Counted from the first letter of the stretch, positions 1 to 8,339 are shown. The stretch: 14,261 bases of DNA from Cyclostephanos tholiformis (GCA_036939975.1 JALLPB010000625.1:3190-17450); one strand, 5' to 3'. Program-made: numbers and translations. The notes: a model not told the origin generated them from the letters alone.

Positions 1-119
1 TGGGGGGGGTTTCGACCGCATCGTCGACCGTTCGTTATCGCCCTACGTCGTCCGCCGTGAATCCCGCCGTCGTTCCGTGTCCCAAATCGACGAGACGTCG
101 TTCCAGCTACGTCGATAGG

Positions 120-1553
120 ATGGCGGAGGAGAGGAACTGCCGAGAGGCGGTGCATATTTCGCTTAGCGAGGACGGGGAATCCACGAGGAGGATGAGAATG
201 ATCGACGACGGAGTAGTAGGGGGGTCTTCCGCCGGCACGACGATGAATGGGGAGATGAATGGGGCGTACATGACGGAGGAGATACGGCCGGTCCCATGTC
301 ATCCGACCGACTTCGGATTATTCTTCGCCATTGGCGTCGTATTCTTCAAGGCGATCGAGGGACGATCGCTTCACGTTCAATTGGATACGTTGGCGATGTT
401 CGGCCTCGCTTGTGTATTGTTGGGACGTCAGTGGACTGTACGCGCACGAAGACGAGGGGGAGGAGTCGTCGTCGTCGCCGGCGCGTCGTCGTCTCGTCGG
501 CCCGCGCCGGAGGGGGGGGAGGAGGAGGAGGCGGATGACGGGGGGAGGAAAGGCAACGAATGGTCTCCTCCCTCCCTGCGACCCGCATTGCAGAGGATCA
601 CCGGTTCCACGAGCCTATCGACACACCAGGCGCGTAGGTTCAGTCTACTCCAAAAATCTCTTTGCCACGTAAGCCATGTATGGAGGAAGGACGATGAAAC
701 GATCCGAATCGTCCCCGCGAGGACATTTCACGAATTTCCCCGAGGCGCCGCCATCGGCTCTCACCACAATCGCTGGAGCTCCCCCCCGAGCGAAAACTTT
801 CAGGTTCGTGGCGTGAACTACCTGAGGGATAAGGCGAAGGTGCCCTCCGCGGATTACCTATTTCCATGTCGTGGGTGCGACCTATTCCTCACCGACAATG
901 CCCCGATCAACGTGGGACGCAATCGATGCATATTGGGGGGGAAGTTGAGAGATTTGCCGACGTTCATCATCAACTACAGGTTACCGTGGGGGATCTTCGT
1001 TTCCTACCATGAGATACCGGAACGTTTCCTCCCCTTCCTTCGTCGTGGTAATAGATATGGGGATCTCGATAGGCCATTGCCCCCCATGAACGGTATGACT
1101 GCTGGCGACCGGGCCGTATGCAAATTTTTCCTCTCCGATAAGGACGCAAAGAACAAGGCGTGGAAGCTCATTCCTGTGGTGGTGGACGGGCCGTGGGTCG
1201 TAAAGCGCGTTGTTGGCGGAAAGCCCGCGATAGTTGGCACAAAGTTGCCAATCTCCTACGTGTACCAACCTCCCGACAGAGGTCTCTCTGAATATTTCGA
1301 GGCTGATTTGGATATCGTGTCGAGCGCGGCGGCGAGGAACGTGTTGGCGGTCGTTAGGAGCTATACTCAGGTATTGACGATCGATCTCGGGTATGTCGTG
1401 CAAGGGAGCACGGATGACGAGCTGCCCGAGCAAATGATGGTGGGGTTGAGGCTACATGGGTTAGATCCATTGACAGCGGATTTGTTGCCCGATTTTGAGG
1501 ATGCGTCGACATTACCTCAGTTTGATGATGACAGTGGAAATGAGACTGACTAG
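120..1553 (+). CDS. EDR2 C-terminal (DUF1336) domain protein with two N-terminal membrane segments
   Basis: I see a single open frame of 477 codons from the first in-frame ATG (120). The frame has no stop back to the window edge, so the true start may lie upstream. Residues about 64-79 (GLFFAIGVVFF) and 90-102 (TLAMFGLACVLLG) are hydrophobic and could form a membrane hairpin. Residues 109-144 are low-complexity Arg/Gly/Val then Glu/Asp. Residues 225-449 match the EDR2 C-terminal domain (DUF1336): NFQVRGVNYLRDKAKVPS at the start, DGPWVVKRVVGGKPAIVGTK near 356, then FEADLDIVSSAAARNVL and GSTDDELPEQ. The C-terminus is acidic. In plants EDR2 proteins pair this domain with PH and START domains and act in lipid-linked defence signalling; neither is visible here. 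A membrane-associated lipid-related role is inference. The gene is much more GC-rich than the DNA after it. Family assignment is firm, function is not. Confidence 0.88.
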   Translation: MAEERNCREAVHISLSEDGESTRRMRMIDDGVVGGSSAGTTMNGEMNGAYMTEEIRPVPCHPTDFGLFFAIGVVFFKAIEGRSLHVQLDTLAMFGLACVLLGRQWTVRARRRGGGVVVVAGASSSRRPAPEGGEEEEADDGGRKGNEWSPPSLRPALQRITGSTSLSTHQARRFSLLQKSLCHVSHVWRKDDETIRIVPARTFHEFPRGAAIGSHHNRWSSPPSENFQVRGVNYLRDKAKVPSADYLFPCRGCDLFLTDNAPINVGRNRCILGGKLRDLPTFIINYRLPWGIFVSYHEIPERFLPFLRRGNRYGDLDRPLPPMNGMTAGDRAVCKFFLSDKDAKNKAWKLIPVVVDGPWVVKRVVGGKPAIVGTKLPISYVYQPPDRGLSEYFEADLDIVSSAAARNVLAVVRSYTQVLTIDLGYVVQGSTDDELPEQMMVGLRLHGLDPLTADLLPDFEDASTLPQFDDDSGNETD

Positions 1554-2073
1554 GTGATGTCTACTTTACGTGGAGATGGGTATTTCATCGAGTGTGGATA
1601 AGAAAAATTGAATAGATCAAGGTGTTGTGTTTACATCTGAAAAATAGATAATTAATTTCAAGGCATGAGAATGATTTGGATATTTAGTGAATGACTTCAA
1701 TGCAATGTGTTCATTAGCTTTCTATCAATGCAATGAAAGCCCTGAGTAGAAGTAGGAGTTAACTGCTGAAGCTAGTGAGCAACTGCATGCAATGCTGCCC
1801 TGGTGGTTGCCATTGTTATTGTTTTTCGGGATAAAATCGCCAACATTTACCAGAAGTAGAAATGTAGATAGACAACCCTTTGGAATATAAGAGTAACTTT
1901 CGCAACACACATATAGTTGAAGTGAAAGCCTCCACTTCCATCGTCGACATAACAAGCTCTATGTATTATTTATATGAGTGAGATGTCGCAGTTGGAGCTG
2001 GTCTGCTAATCCATTTTTTTACTAACTTTGTATGACTGGAGCTGAAAAAAAACTGATATATATTATGCACTAG

Positions 2074-2120
2074 AGAGGCATCATCAGGTGTTCAGCTGCC
2101 TGATTGAGAGAGAAGCCTCT
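2074..2120. repeat. Imperfect hairpin
   Basis: AGAGGC (2074-2079) and ATCAGG (2083-2088) are matched in reverse by CCTGAT (2099-2104) and GCCTCT (2115-2120). This gives a two-step stem around a short loop. No T-run follows, and no function can be assigned. Confidence 0.4.
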
Positions 2121-2260
2121 ACATACCAACACCAAGGATAAGTTCAGGTATGCACAGTATTGGCTCAAGACTAAATGCCACCTGAGCTTCATGACAGTGC
2201 AAATTGAAGTTTTTTAACACGCTGGCCCCATTGGTCTAATAATAATATTATGGTATCTAC

Positions 2261-2684
2261 CATACAAGCCTGGGTTTAAACACCAATTAATGTTCTAGGA
2301 TGCAACAGCTAAACCGGTTAACTGTGCTTTCCCACCAACTGCAAGTTTGCAAAATTTTGTGCCTAATTCAATGGTTGCACCAAGGGTTTCTGAAAATGGC
2401 CACATCATGCCGCTATTTAATTCCTCATGTTCATAATTATCTGACTTACTTAGATAGATTTAGAGTCTGGTGCATTAACAGCTTAACCACTATAAGGATT
2501 CAGGTGGGAACAAAAAACTCCCTACTCATAGCTTTTTCTGAAGGAATAAATATGAAAAGAATAAAAAACACAAACACAACCACAGCACAAACATCCCCAC
2601 CATGGCAAGCTTCTGCCCTCTCTAGCAGCATGGATCTATTGGTTATCATAAACCCCAGTGGTGCTTAAACTCAGGCCTAGTATG
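2261..2684. repeat. Inverted repeat pair with tRNA-like B-box sequence
   Basis: Positions 2261-2284 (CATACAAGCCTGGGTTTAAA followed by CACC) match the reverse complement of 2660-2684 at 21 of 24 aligned positions plus one gap. The left arm contains GGTTTAAACACC, which resembles a pol III B box. TGGCCCCATTGGTCT lies about 50 bp upstream at 2223-2237 and resembles an A box. Either two tRNA-derived SINE fragments lie in opposite orientation, or these are arms of a roughly 420-bp MITE. I see no clear target duplication. Confidence 0.35.
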
Positions 2685-2810
2685 ATAATAGTACCTAATA
2701 TCAACATTTAAGCCTGGTAAATCTAAAAAGACAGATGTTTGTTTTGGCAGAGCAAACACCCCAAATAGACAGACTGTTAATTTATTTTCACACTCTGAAA
2801 AGCATTAAAT

Positions 2811-2826
2811 GCCATATGCATATGGC
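2811..2826. repeat. 16-bp perfect palindrome GCCATATGCATATGGC
   Basis: The 16 bases equal their own reverse complement. Around it, AAATGCCATAT recurs at 2808 and about 2854, and ATGGCTGA occurs twice, so this is a small cluster of direct and inverted repeats. Its role is unknown. Confidence 0.6.
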
Positions 2827-3431
2827 TGATAAGCATAAAATGGCTGACAAGCTTAAATGCCATATAATTATTGGGCTAATAAGTGCAAAACGAGTTGATA
2901 GCATAAAAAGTAACATCATTTCAGGCCCTGATAAGGATCCCATTGCATCAAGTGGTCAATAATATCCTGGTGTCATGACTGTCTAATGGTACTCTTACCA
3001 GAGGATCATTAAATATCATTAGAATGGGGGAAATCTCTCAAAACAAAATATACACCAGCGTACACCTTAGCCTTGCCATCATTGAATGCCACTTTTTTGA
3101 TTCCCTCCTTCACCACATTTTTTTGCTTTCAATGTATCAATGGCCGCAGAGACCATCGGGTGGGTGCACCTCTCCTGCTGCCACTACCATCATTGTTGCC
3201 AGATTTAGCCAAAACATAGGAGCTCCTACGGTAATTTTACCAAAATTTTTGAGCTATTCCTCCCAAAATATGTGAAATATAATTTGCCAATTTTGCTAGA
3301 TGTCCTTGCAGTGAATTTTCCTCCAGAGGGTTATTTCGGGCTTAGACAAATTTCTTTGGCCCAATTATTAGTACTTATTCCTAGCTTGGTGAATGTTTTC
3401 GGATGGATAGAAAAAAATAAATCGGCAAGGC

Positions 3432-3655
3432 ACGCTCCACTGGCAAGAGATAGTTCAATCTGGCAGAATAATACACCCAAAAAATTATATTGTAAGATGC
3501 TCCTGCTGCCATTGCCACCGCCTTCATTGCCTTTGTCCCCCGTACGCTCCACTGGCAAGAGATAGTTCAATCTGGCAGAAAAATACACCCAAAAAATTAT
3601 ATTATAAGATGCTCCTGCTGCCACTGCCACCGCCTTCATTGCCTTTGTCCCCCGT
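3432..3655. repeat. Recent 112-bp tandem duplication, two copies
   Basis: The unit beginning ACGCTCCACTGGCAAGAG and ending CTTTGTCCCCCGT occupies 3432-3543 and repeats directly at 3544-3655. I count three differences: T/A in GGCAGAA(T/A)AATAC, G/A in TATATT(G/A)TAAG, and T/C in CTGCCA(T/C)TGCC. That is about 97% identity. The abutting copies and low divergence point to a recent duplication. Part of the unit also resembles sequence at 3168-3205. Confidence 0.95.
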
Positions 3656-3744
3656 CACCACCATCCTCTGCCGCTACACCCAAATTTTTCTCCTCCGGCC
3701 TCCGCCTTCACCTCCCTCCTATCAGTGTAGCTGATAGAAGAAGA

Positions 3745-4410
3745 GGTTAAGGGGGCCGTCATCATCATTGTCGTCATCATTGAGCACCATGCCTGTGTGT
3801 GTCATCAGGGTTGATGGGTGGAGGGGGGAGGAGATGTGGATGTCATTGTCACCTTGGTCATTGAGCCGTGTGGGAGACAATGTGAGGGAGAGAGGGGGGT
3901 GGGAGGACAGCAATGATGATTGCGGGAGGGGATATTGTGTCATCCTCATCGTTGAAGGGGGGTTTGAGGGGAGAGGTATGTCATCGGTTGTTGTCTTTGT
4001 CATCATTGTCGAGCCCCATTGGCAATGACATTGGGAAAATAAGGGGGCAAGGAGAAAAACAATGACAATTTTGGGAGGGGATGTCATGTTGATCTTGTCA
4101 TTGTCATCGTCAAGGGGGGGAGAGGAGGAGGGAGGAACGTTGTTGGTTATAGTCATTGTCATCATCAAATTGTGTTGATGACATGTGGGTGAGAGAGGCG
4201 GGTGGGGGTACAACGACAACAAATGTGGTCGAAGAGGTCCCGTCATTATTGTCATTGAGGGGGAGGAGGAGGGGGGAGGGGCATTGTTGGTTGTCATCAT
4301 CATCGAGCTGCATTATCGATGACAAGGGGGAGAGAGGGGGGCGAGGGGACAATGACAACAATTGTGGGAGGGAGTTCATGTTGTCATCATTGTCATCAAG
4401 TGGAGGATAA
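3745..4410. repeat. Degenerate G-rich minisatellite, unit about 145-155 bp
   Basis: Alternating GTCATTGTCATCATC-type tracts and GGGGGAGAGAGGGGGG-type purine tracts recur with a spacing near 150 bp. GGGAGGGGAT at 3924 and 4073 and the related GGGAGGGAG at 4366 mark successive units. A second landmark, GGTTGTTGTC/GGTTATAGTC/GGTTGTCATC, recurs near 3984, 4145 and 4288. There are at least three full units plus a partial one on the left. The G-runs on the plus strand (for example 4258-4281) could form G-quadruplexes. Long frames through it, including 193 codons on the minus strand, are consequences of the repeat. Confidence 0.8.
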
Positions 4411-4776
4411 AGACTTGGGGGAATGGTGGCAGGAGGACAACAAGTTGTCAATTTTGCATCTATGTGTTGTCGTTGTCATCGAGTCTGATCCTGGCTGTCA
4501 AGAGGCCCGCCTCGATGGCATTGGCACCGGCACAGAAGCTTAGTTGCGCATGTCGGATGTTGCTGTTGGCAATTTTAGGGCCCAAATGTCGTGTCGGCCG
4601 ACATGTCGGCGACATGTTGCCAAATGTCGGGCCGACATTTGGCGACATCGCCCCATTTTGTGCCCCGACAATGTCGTGTTGTTTCTGTTGGCTGCCGACA
4701 TGTTGGCTTCACGTACATAGGAACTGGAACTAAAAGTACTATAGTACTAACGTACAGTGTTCTGAGGTAGGTAAGT

Positions 4777-4817
4777 GGACAAGGGATGAGGGACAAGGGA
4801 TGAGGGATGAGGGATGA
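4777..4817. repeat. GGGATGA short tandem repeat
   Basis: Five imperfect copies of a heptamer GGGATGA/GGGACAA lie in tandem inside the inverted-repeat element. Confidence 0.8.
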
Positions 4818-4957
4818 ACGGCGCAATAGTCTCACCAATGGAGGGATGGCAGCAATATCAGGGCTGTCGCACAGTGGTTGGTGCAATGGCGGTGGTGGCA
4901 GCGGCGGCATGGCAATGGCAACACAACAATCAACTTAAAAAGGGCAAGAACAACAGA

Positions 4958-5077
4958 GGCAGCGGCAGCGGCAGTGGCACTGGTAGCAGCAGTGGCAGCG
5001 GCAGTGGTAGCGACAGCGACAGCGACAGCGGCAGCGGCAGCGGCAGCGGCAGCGGCAGTGGTAGCGGCAGCGGCCGC
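4958..5077. repeat. (GGCAGC)n hexanucleotide microsatellite
   Basis: About 120 bp of GGCAGC with interruptions such as GGCAGT, GGTAGC and GACAGC. All six frames stay open across it (Gly-Ser or poly-Ala), which explains the apparent ORFs here. It lies within the 4537-5296 element. Confidence 0.95.
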
Positions 5078-5296
5078 TCCTCTGCCTAGAGTTCTTGACA
5101 AGCTAGCAAAAATTAATTTTTATTGTAAATAGTTTAATACTTTTGCGTATATATGAAATCGCCATTTCCCGACATAAAAATGCGCGGGAACAGCCAGGCA
5201 AGAAATTATGTCGGCGTTGCGACATTGCCCTGTTGGCCAAATTTTGCCGACATTGTTGGCTGTCGATGACATGTCGGTGACATGCACAACTAAGCT

Positions 5297-5560
5297 GCTT
5301 GACAGTATCCCATATTGTGTTGCAATCCTTCATCCTCTGCCGTTACCAATCATCCAAGCTATTCCAGGAATCCCCATTGCATGACTGATGTCCCGAGAAT
5401 CACATTTCACAACAACAATGGCGCCCGGAGTTACTTCCGATGCTTATACTGAGGTTTTATGTTCCCTTTTCAGCTTCTCATGCTGTTTTTTTTTGTTGAT
5501 CCCTCTTTTTCTTCATTGAATCTTTGCGATGTCTATCTGTTGTCCTAAGAGGTGTTTCCT
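5297..5560 (-). pseudogene. Basic tract and C-terminal small beta domain of the transposase
   Basis: After the RING region the frame runs through a lysine-rich stretch (KDSMKKKRDQQ). It shifts at an A-run near 5490 and continues as QHEKLKREHKTSV, then TPGAIVVVKCDSRD, SHAMGIPGIAW and RIATQYGILS. Two in-frame stops interrupt it (TAA 5446, TGA 5332). The pattern of GxIVVVxxDxRDxSHAxGIxGI followed by a T-x-x-GI strand resembles the small domain at the C-terminus of KRBA2/Ginger-like proteins, as I recall it. It ends where the inverted-repeat element begins at 5296, and no continuation is found beyond 4537, so the true C-terminus is lost or displaced. Confidence 0.55.
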
Positions 5561-5693
5561 CCTCTTAACGATCATCATTGATTGTTCTTCTAGCCCCAAC
5601 AGTCCTAACTTGCTTTTTCTTTGGTGATGGCAACCTCAGGTCATATGCATGTGCCATTATCATAAATGGTGGATCAACCGCAGATTGACCCAT

Positions 5694-6022
5694 TCAAGGG
5701 ATCACAGGGTATTCAACAACATTTACTGTGTCCACCTCAGCCCGGCAATGATCACAGCAATTACAAACTGCAAGCCAGGCCAAAATACATTGCCTATGAA
5801 TTATTTTCTTGCAACATTTCATCTCAACAAGGTCCATGGATGGTTCATCAGCACAACACACACATACATCCATATCAGCCATTGATGCCCATGCCAAAGT
5901 GACAGCCACAGTGGCAACCATTGGGACATCTGATTCCTTGATCACTCTTGTTGTGTCCAGTAGAAAAACAGGGATCCCTTCTATTGGACGTGGCTCTTCC
6001 ATTTCTATCTCACCCGCCTCCT
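5694..6022 (-). pseudogene. RING-like C4HC3 zinc-finger domain of the transposase
   Basis: One open frame reads from about 6022 to TGA 5696 and contains VCVCCADEPS, MKCCKKIIHRQC and CNCCDHCRAEVD. Counting from the Met at 6002, candidate zinc ligands are C47, C50, C63, C64, H69, C72, C83 and C86. This is a C4HC3 set with two adjacent cysteines in the middle, most like short RING or RING-variant fingers. RING domains usually act as ubiquitin or SUMO E3 ligases, so pairing with a Ulp1 protease would put both attachment and removal of ubiquitin-like modifiers in one element; that is inference. The domain follows the protease after two frame changes (6390 frame to 6223 frame to 6002 frame). The frame continues past TGA 5696 and TAA 5567 into the basic tract. 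Confidence 0.65.
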
Positions 6023-6075
6023 AATAATTAGATCACTGTTGCAACAATCTATAAATTTCCTCCAGTTGTCCATTA

Positions 6076-6390
6076 CAAGTTTCTGATGCGAATTAATCCT
6101 GTATGCAAAAATAACATTTTCAACTGATACAAGAGAATAGATCTCCAAATTTTGAGGCATGCAATGGGACCACAGTTGTGGCCATCTGTTTGCACAACAA
6201 AAGCACCCTTTTCCAACCACCATTCTTCATTATCAACTGATATAGAGTAGTTGACCACCTGTGGAGATGCATTCCTGGTCCTTGGGTGCTGAACATATTC
6301 AGGTTTGTCTCCATTAATTGTAACAAGCCAATCGGGGCTTCGCCGCAGTGGCAGTTTCTTTTTTGGGAGGAAAAGGGGGCGTTTGGGCAA
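6076..6390 (-). pseudogene. C-terminal half of Ulp1/C48 cysteine protease domain
   Basis: The frame carries SPDWLVTINGDKPEY, then VDNEEWWLEKGAFVVQTDG and HNCGPIACLKIW. The Q-x-D-G-x-N-C-G-P-I-A-C-L block is the hallmark of Ulp1-like (C48) proteases. Gln (codon 6190-6192) would form the oxyanion hole and Cys (codon 6172-6174) is the nucleophile. It is in the same frame as the His/Asp half (6841-7101), but about 450 bp of foreign repeat sequence lies between. Just after the Cys block the reading moves to another frame (EIYSLVSVENVIFAYRIN, ending about 6005). The first codons of this entry, before SPDW, are Lys/Pro-rich and may belong to the insertion. Confidence 0.75.
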
Positions 6391-6837
6391 AAAAGGGTGT
6401 TACGCTCCACGGGGGCTACGGATTCCTGAGAAGGTAGAAATCCTCCGCAAACCGAATTGTAAGTGTATTATAAGTTAGGCAAGCCGACACATTGATGACG
6501 TACAAACAGGTTTTGCCGCGCCTTTTTTTCGCTAGTAGATAAAAATTGTGAGTTGTGCACACGTACCGTACGATATTTAGGAGCACATCGATGACGTACG
6601 AACAGGTTTTGCCGCGCCTTTTTTTTATAAATTGTGGTTTGTGAACGCGTATCGTACCGAAGGTAGATTTTGGTGCACCGAGTTTTTTTGTTTTTTTGTG
6701 TTTTGTGCGCTCGTATCGTACCGAAGGTAGATTTTGGCGCGCCGAGTTTTTTTTGTTTTTTTCTTCGTAAGATTTTTGTTCTATTCCTACGCAGATCTAC
6801 TTAGATAGGAAATCCATTTACACAGACAGACGACAGT
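6391..6837. repeat. Insertion with three-unit tandem repeat splitting the Ulp1 domain
   Basis: A tandem array occupies 6488-6769: unit 1 at 6488-6583, unit 2 at 6584-6675, a shortened unit 3 at 6676-6739 and a partial fourth to about 6769. Units 1 and 2 share GATGACGTAC, AACAGGTTTTGCCGCGCC and a T-run. Units 2 and 3 share CGTATCGTACCGAAGGTAGA followed by TTTTGG. Its base composition and CpG content differ from the flanking gene. The outer parts (6391-6487 and 6770-6837) are unique and contain loosely inverted GGATTCCT/GTAGA-type words. No target duplication is clear. I favour an insertion over an intron because good splice signals are missing, but the exact edges are uncertain by tens of bases. 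Confidence 0.7.
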
Positions 6838-7272
6838 TTAATCTTTTATACTATTGATTGTAGCACGGATACTTGCTAATTCATACATCTGCAATTTGTT
6901 GATAATATGTTGTGACCATGTCAATAAAGGAGCAATGCCAAGGCCATCATAGATATGCTCCACCCTAGTCCTGACTTTGATCTCCATCACTGCATAATGA
7001 CTACTCTTGTGGATGATACCAACAATCTTCTCAACACTCTCATCAATGGTTTTGCAACATGGCTGGTCAATTACCATTTGTGGAGATACAATTTGAACCA
7101 ACTTGGGTACCTGTATTGATGGATCATAATCTGGCTACTGTGTGCATAATGGGCTGCCATAGTTGTGAATGTGGTGACAAATTCTTGGTCCCACCATAGC
7201 ACCAAATTTTGAATAGAGTTGTTGTATCCTTCATCCCCAACTTCCAGCATCTGTTCTCATGTATGAGTACAG
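6838..7272 (-). pseudogene. N-terminal half of Ulp1/C48 cysteine protease domain
   Basis: The frame continues from the acidic linker through two nonsense codons (TGA 7233, TAG 7137) to TAA at 6840. KFGAMVGPRICHHIHNYGSP is followed by QIVSPQMVIDQPCC, then HKSSHYAVMEIKV and HIYDGLGIAPLLTWSQHI. In Ulp1-like proteases the catalytic His lies in an H-W/Y-x-x-x-x-I strand and the Asp in the next strand (I/V-Y-D-G/S). Here these are His (codon 6997-6999) and Asp (codon 6946-6948). With Gln and Cys in the 6076-6390 segment, the full triad survives but is physically separated. Family level is C48; cellular Ulp1 enzymes remove SUMO or related modifiers. Confidence 0.72.
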
Positions 7273-7989
7273 TCACAAGTCAACCGTGGGTAAATAAACT
7301 TGTATGCTTTTTTGTCTCCCACTTAGTGGGCGATGTTTTGTTGCAGCACCACATAGGAATGCAGTCTGTGCCATGTAAAACAATGGACTTGATTTGAATG
7401 TTGTTCTTTCTGTGTCAGATTCACTATCACCCAAAAAAGAGATGGATCCAGTGGAGGGGATAACTGATGCCGTTTTGGTGTGAGCAATGGCTAGAGGCTT
7501 GGAGTCTTCAATGATCTCATCATTGGTGTCATCATTGGTATTGATATGGTGGCTGTTGATAATATCACTGCCAATATCCTTGTTGACAATGAATGGTGCA
7601 GTTTTGCCAGCTGGTTCAATGGATGCAGTTTTGTCCAGATTCTTGGTAATCCTCAAAAGCTGCTTCTTGAGTGCAGTCACATCTAATTGGTACTTGGTGG
7701 TGCTACTAGTGTCTTCAGTTGAGTCATCAGACTTCTTTCCAGAATTGGCAAATTCATGACCATCATAGTCAAGGACAACAGTTGCAGTAGCATCTGAAGA
7801 ATGCAGCTCACGCAAGCTATCATTTTAGCACTGTTGGTCTGCATCTGAATGTTGGGTTGTTAGATTGTAGTGACATAGATCCTCATCGGTGATGTCATCA
7901 ACAATATCAGAATCCTCATCAGAATTGTCAACATCCAATCTCCTCAACTAATTTTGATAGTCTCTTGTTGGGGCTGATGCGCAGTCATT
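7273..7989 (-). pseudogene. Acidic Ser/Asp/Thr-rich linker between integrase and protease
   Basis: This is the longest clean part of the gene: 180 codons from 7815 to TGA 7275, in the same frame as the upstream stretch back to 7989 (TAG 7950 and TAA 7827 interrupt). It opens with LDVDNSDEDSDIVDDITDED. It contains a possible short helix (DVTALKKQLLRITKNLDK), then clusters such as NTNDDTNDEIIEDSK and GDSESDTERTT. No known domain is recognised. The acidic composition suggests a disordered spacer joining the integrase and Ulp1 modules. Confidence 0.6.
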
Positions 7990-8339
7990 CTGAAATATTT
8001 TTGCATTCACACATTTGTTCACTGAGTGTACAATGGATCCATGTGTGATATTTCATACCAAATACAGATTCATAGTTTGAGATTGACTGTTTTGCTTGCC
8101 CTGCATGGCTGTTGCAGCATGCCATTATCTGGCCAAGATAATTAGTCCAGTCATCATTGAGTCCTGCATGCTGCCGTTCAATGCAAGGTTTTTTCGTAAG
8201 TGGCTCACAAGTTTGTTACCACTCTCAATGGACCCCTGGTCCCATGGAGTTCTTGAACAGTCAGTTACAAGGAAACAATTGGGATTATTGCTTATCAAGA
8301 GGTCATATACTATTGTGGCAATGAACTCTTTGCCATTGT
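7985..8339 (-). pseudogene. Integrase core, exon 2 (second Asp to Glu and C-terminal part)
   Basis: After the intron the frame reads NGKEFIATIVYDLLISNN, then DCSRTPWDQGSIESGNKLV. Thirty-seven codons separate the second catalytic Asp from the Glu of GSIES (codon 8224-8226), so the core is D-60-D-37-E. The P-x-x-Q-G-S-x-E block is the usual signature around the Glu in Gypsy-type and KRBA2-type integrases. At a run of six A (plus-strand T6, 8189-8194) the reading moves to another frame. It continues as LNDDWTNYLGQIMACCNSHA and YESVFGMKYHT, matching the W...Q...N...H...S-P/N-Y-E-x-x-F-G segment that follows the core in this family, and ends at TGA 7987. The next segment resumes in the frame at 7989. 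Confidence 0.75.

Larger units (their letters stand above)
1554..3431. other. AT-rich non-coding region
   Basis: I find no convincing gene in this stretch. Short frames occur on both strands, but none shows a recognisable motif or sustained coding character. A minus-strand stretch near 3020-3110 reads KKVAFNDGKAKVYAGVYFVL in one frame and could be a coding scrap, but it is too short to call. Structured spots are listed separately: a hairpin at 2074-2120, an inverted pair at 2261-2284 and 2660-2684, and a 16-bp palindrome at 2811-2826. A sequence close to the repeat unit at 3432 also occurs around 3168-3205 (CTCCTGCTGCCACTACCATC), suggesting an older diverged copy. Confidence 0.5.
4537..5296. 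mobile_element. Non-autonomous element with 18-bp terminal inverted repeats
   Basis: AGCTTAGTTGCGCATGTC at 4537-4554 is matched at 17 of 18 positions by the reverse complement of 5279-5296. Inside each end lie many copies of an ACATGTCGGC/GCCGACAT motif in both orientations (4555-4705 and 5205-5280), typical of subterminal repeats bound by a transposase. The middle carries a heptamer repeat, a GGCAGC microsatellite and the 14-bp palindrome AGTACTATAGTACT (4735-4748). It encodes no transposase. No certain target-site duplication is visible. A fragment of the same family lies near 13053-13160. The right end abuts the broken 3' end of the minus-strand transposase gene. Confidence 0.7.

Noticed and set aside
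981..1433. 150-codon frame on the minus strand opposite the EDR2-like gene
   Set aside because: It is a shadow of the conserved DUF1336 coding strand and has no motif of its own.
3722..4303. Minus-strand frame of 193 codons rich in Met, Thr, Asp and Pro
   Set aside because: It is the translation of the minisatellite. Its composition follows the repeat, all strands show similar frames, and no domain or start context supports it.
4814..5132. Several overlapping frames encoding Gly-Ser or poly-Ala
   Set aside because: They exist only because the GGCAGC hexamer lacks stops in every frame.
6488..6769. Possible CRISPR array
   Set aside because: Units are 64-96 bp, degenerate and of unequal length without unique spacers, and the DNA is eukaryotic.
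6390..6838. Treating the protease gap as an intron
   Set aside because: No convincing GT...AG pair with a pyrimidine tract matches the edges, unlike the clear intron at 8340-8440. It remains possible but less likely than insertion.
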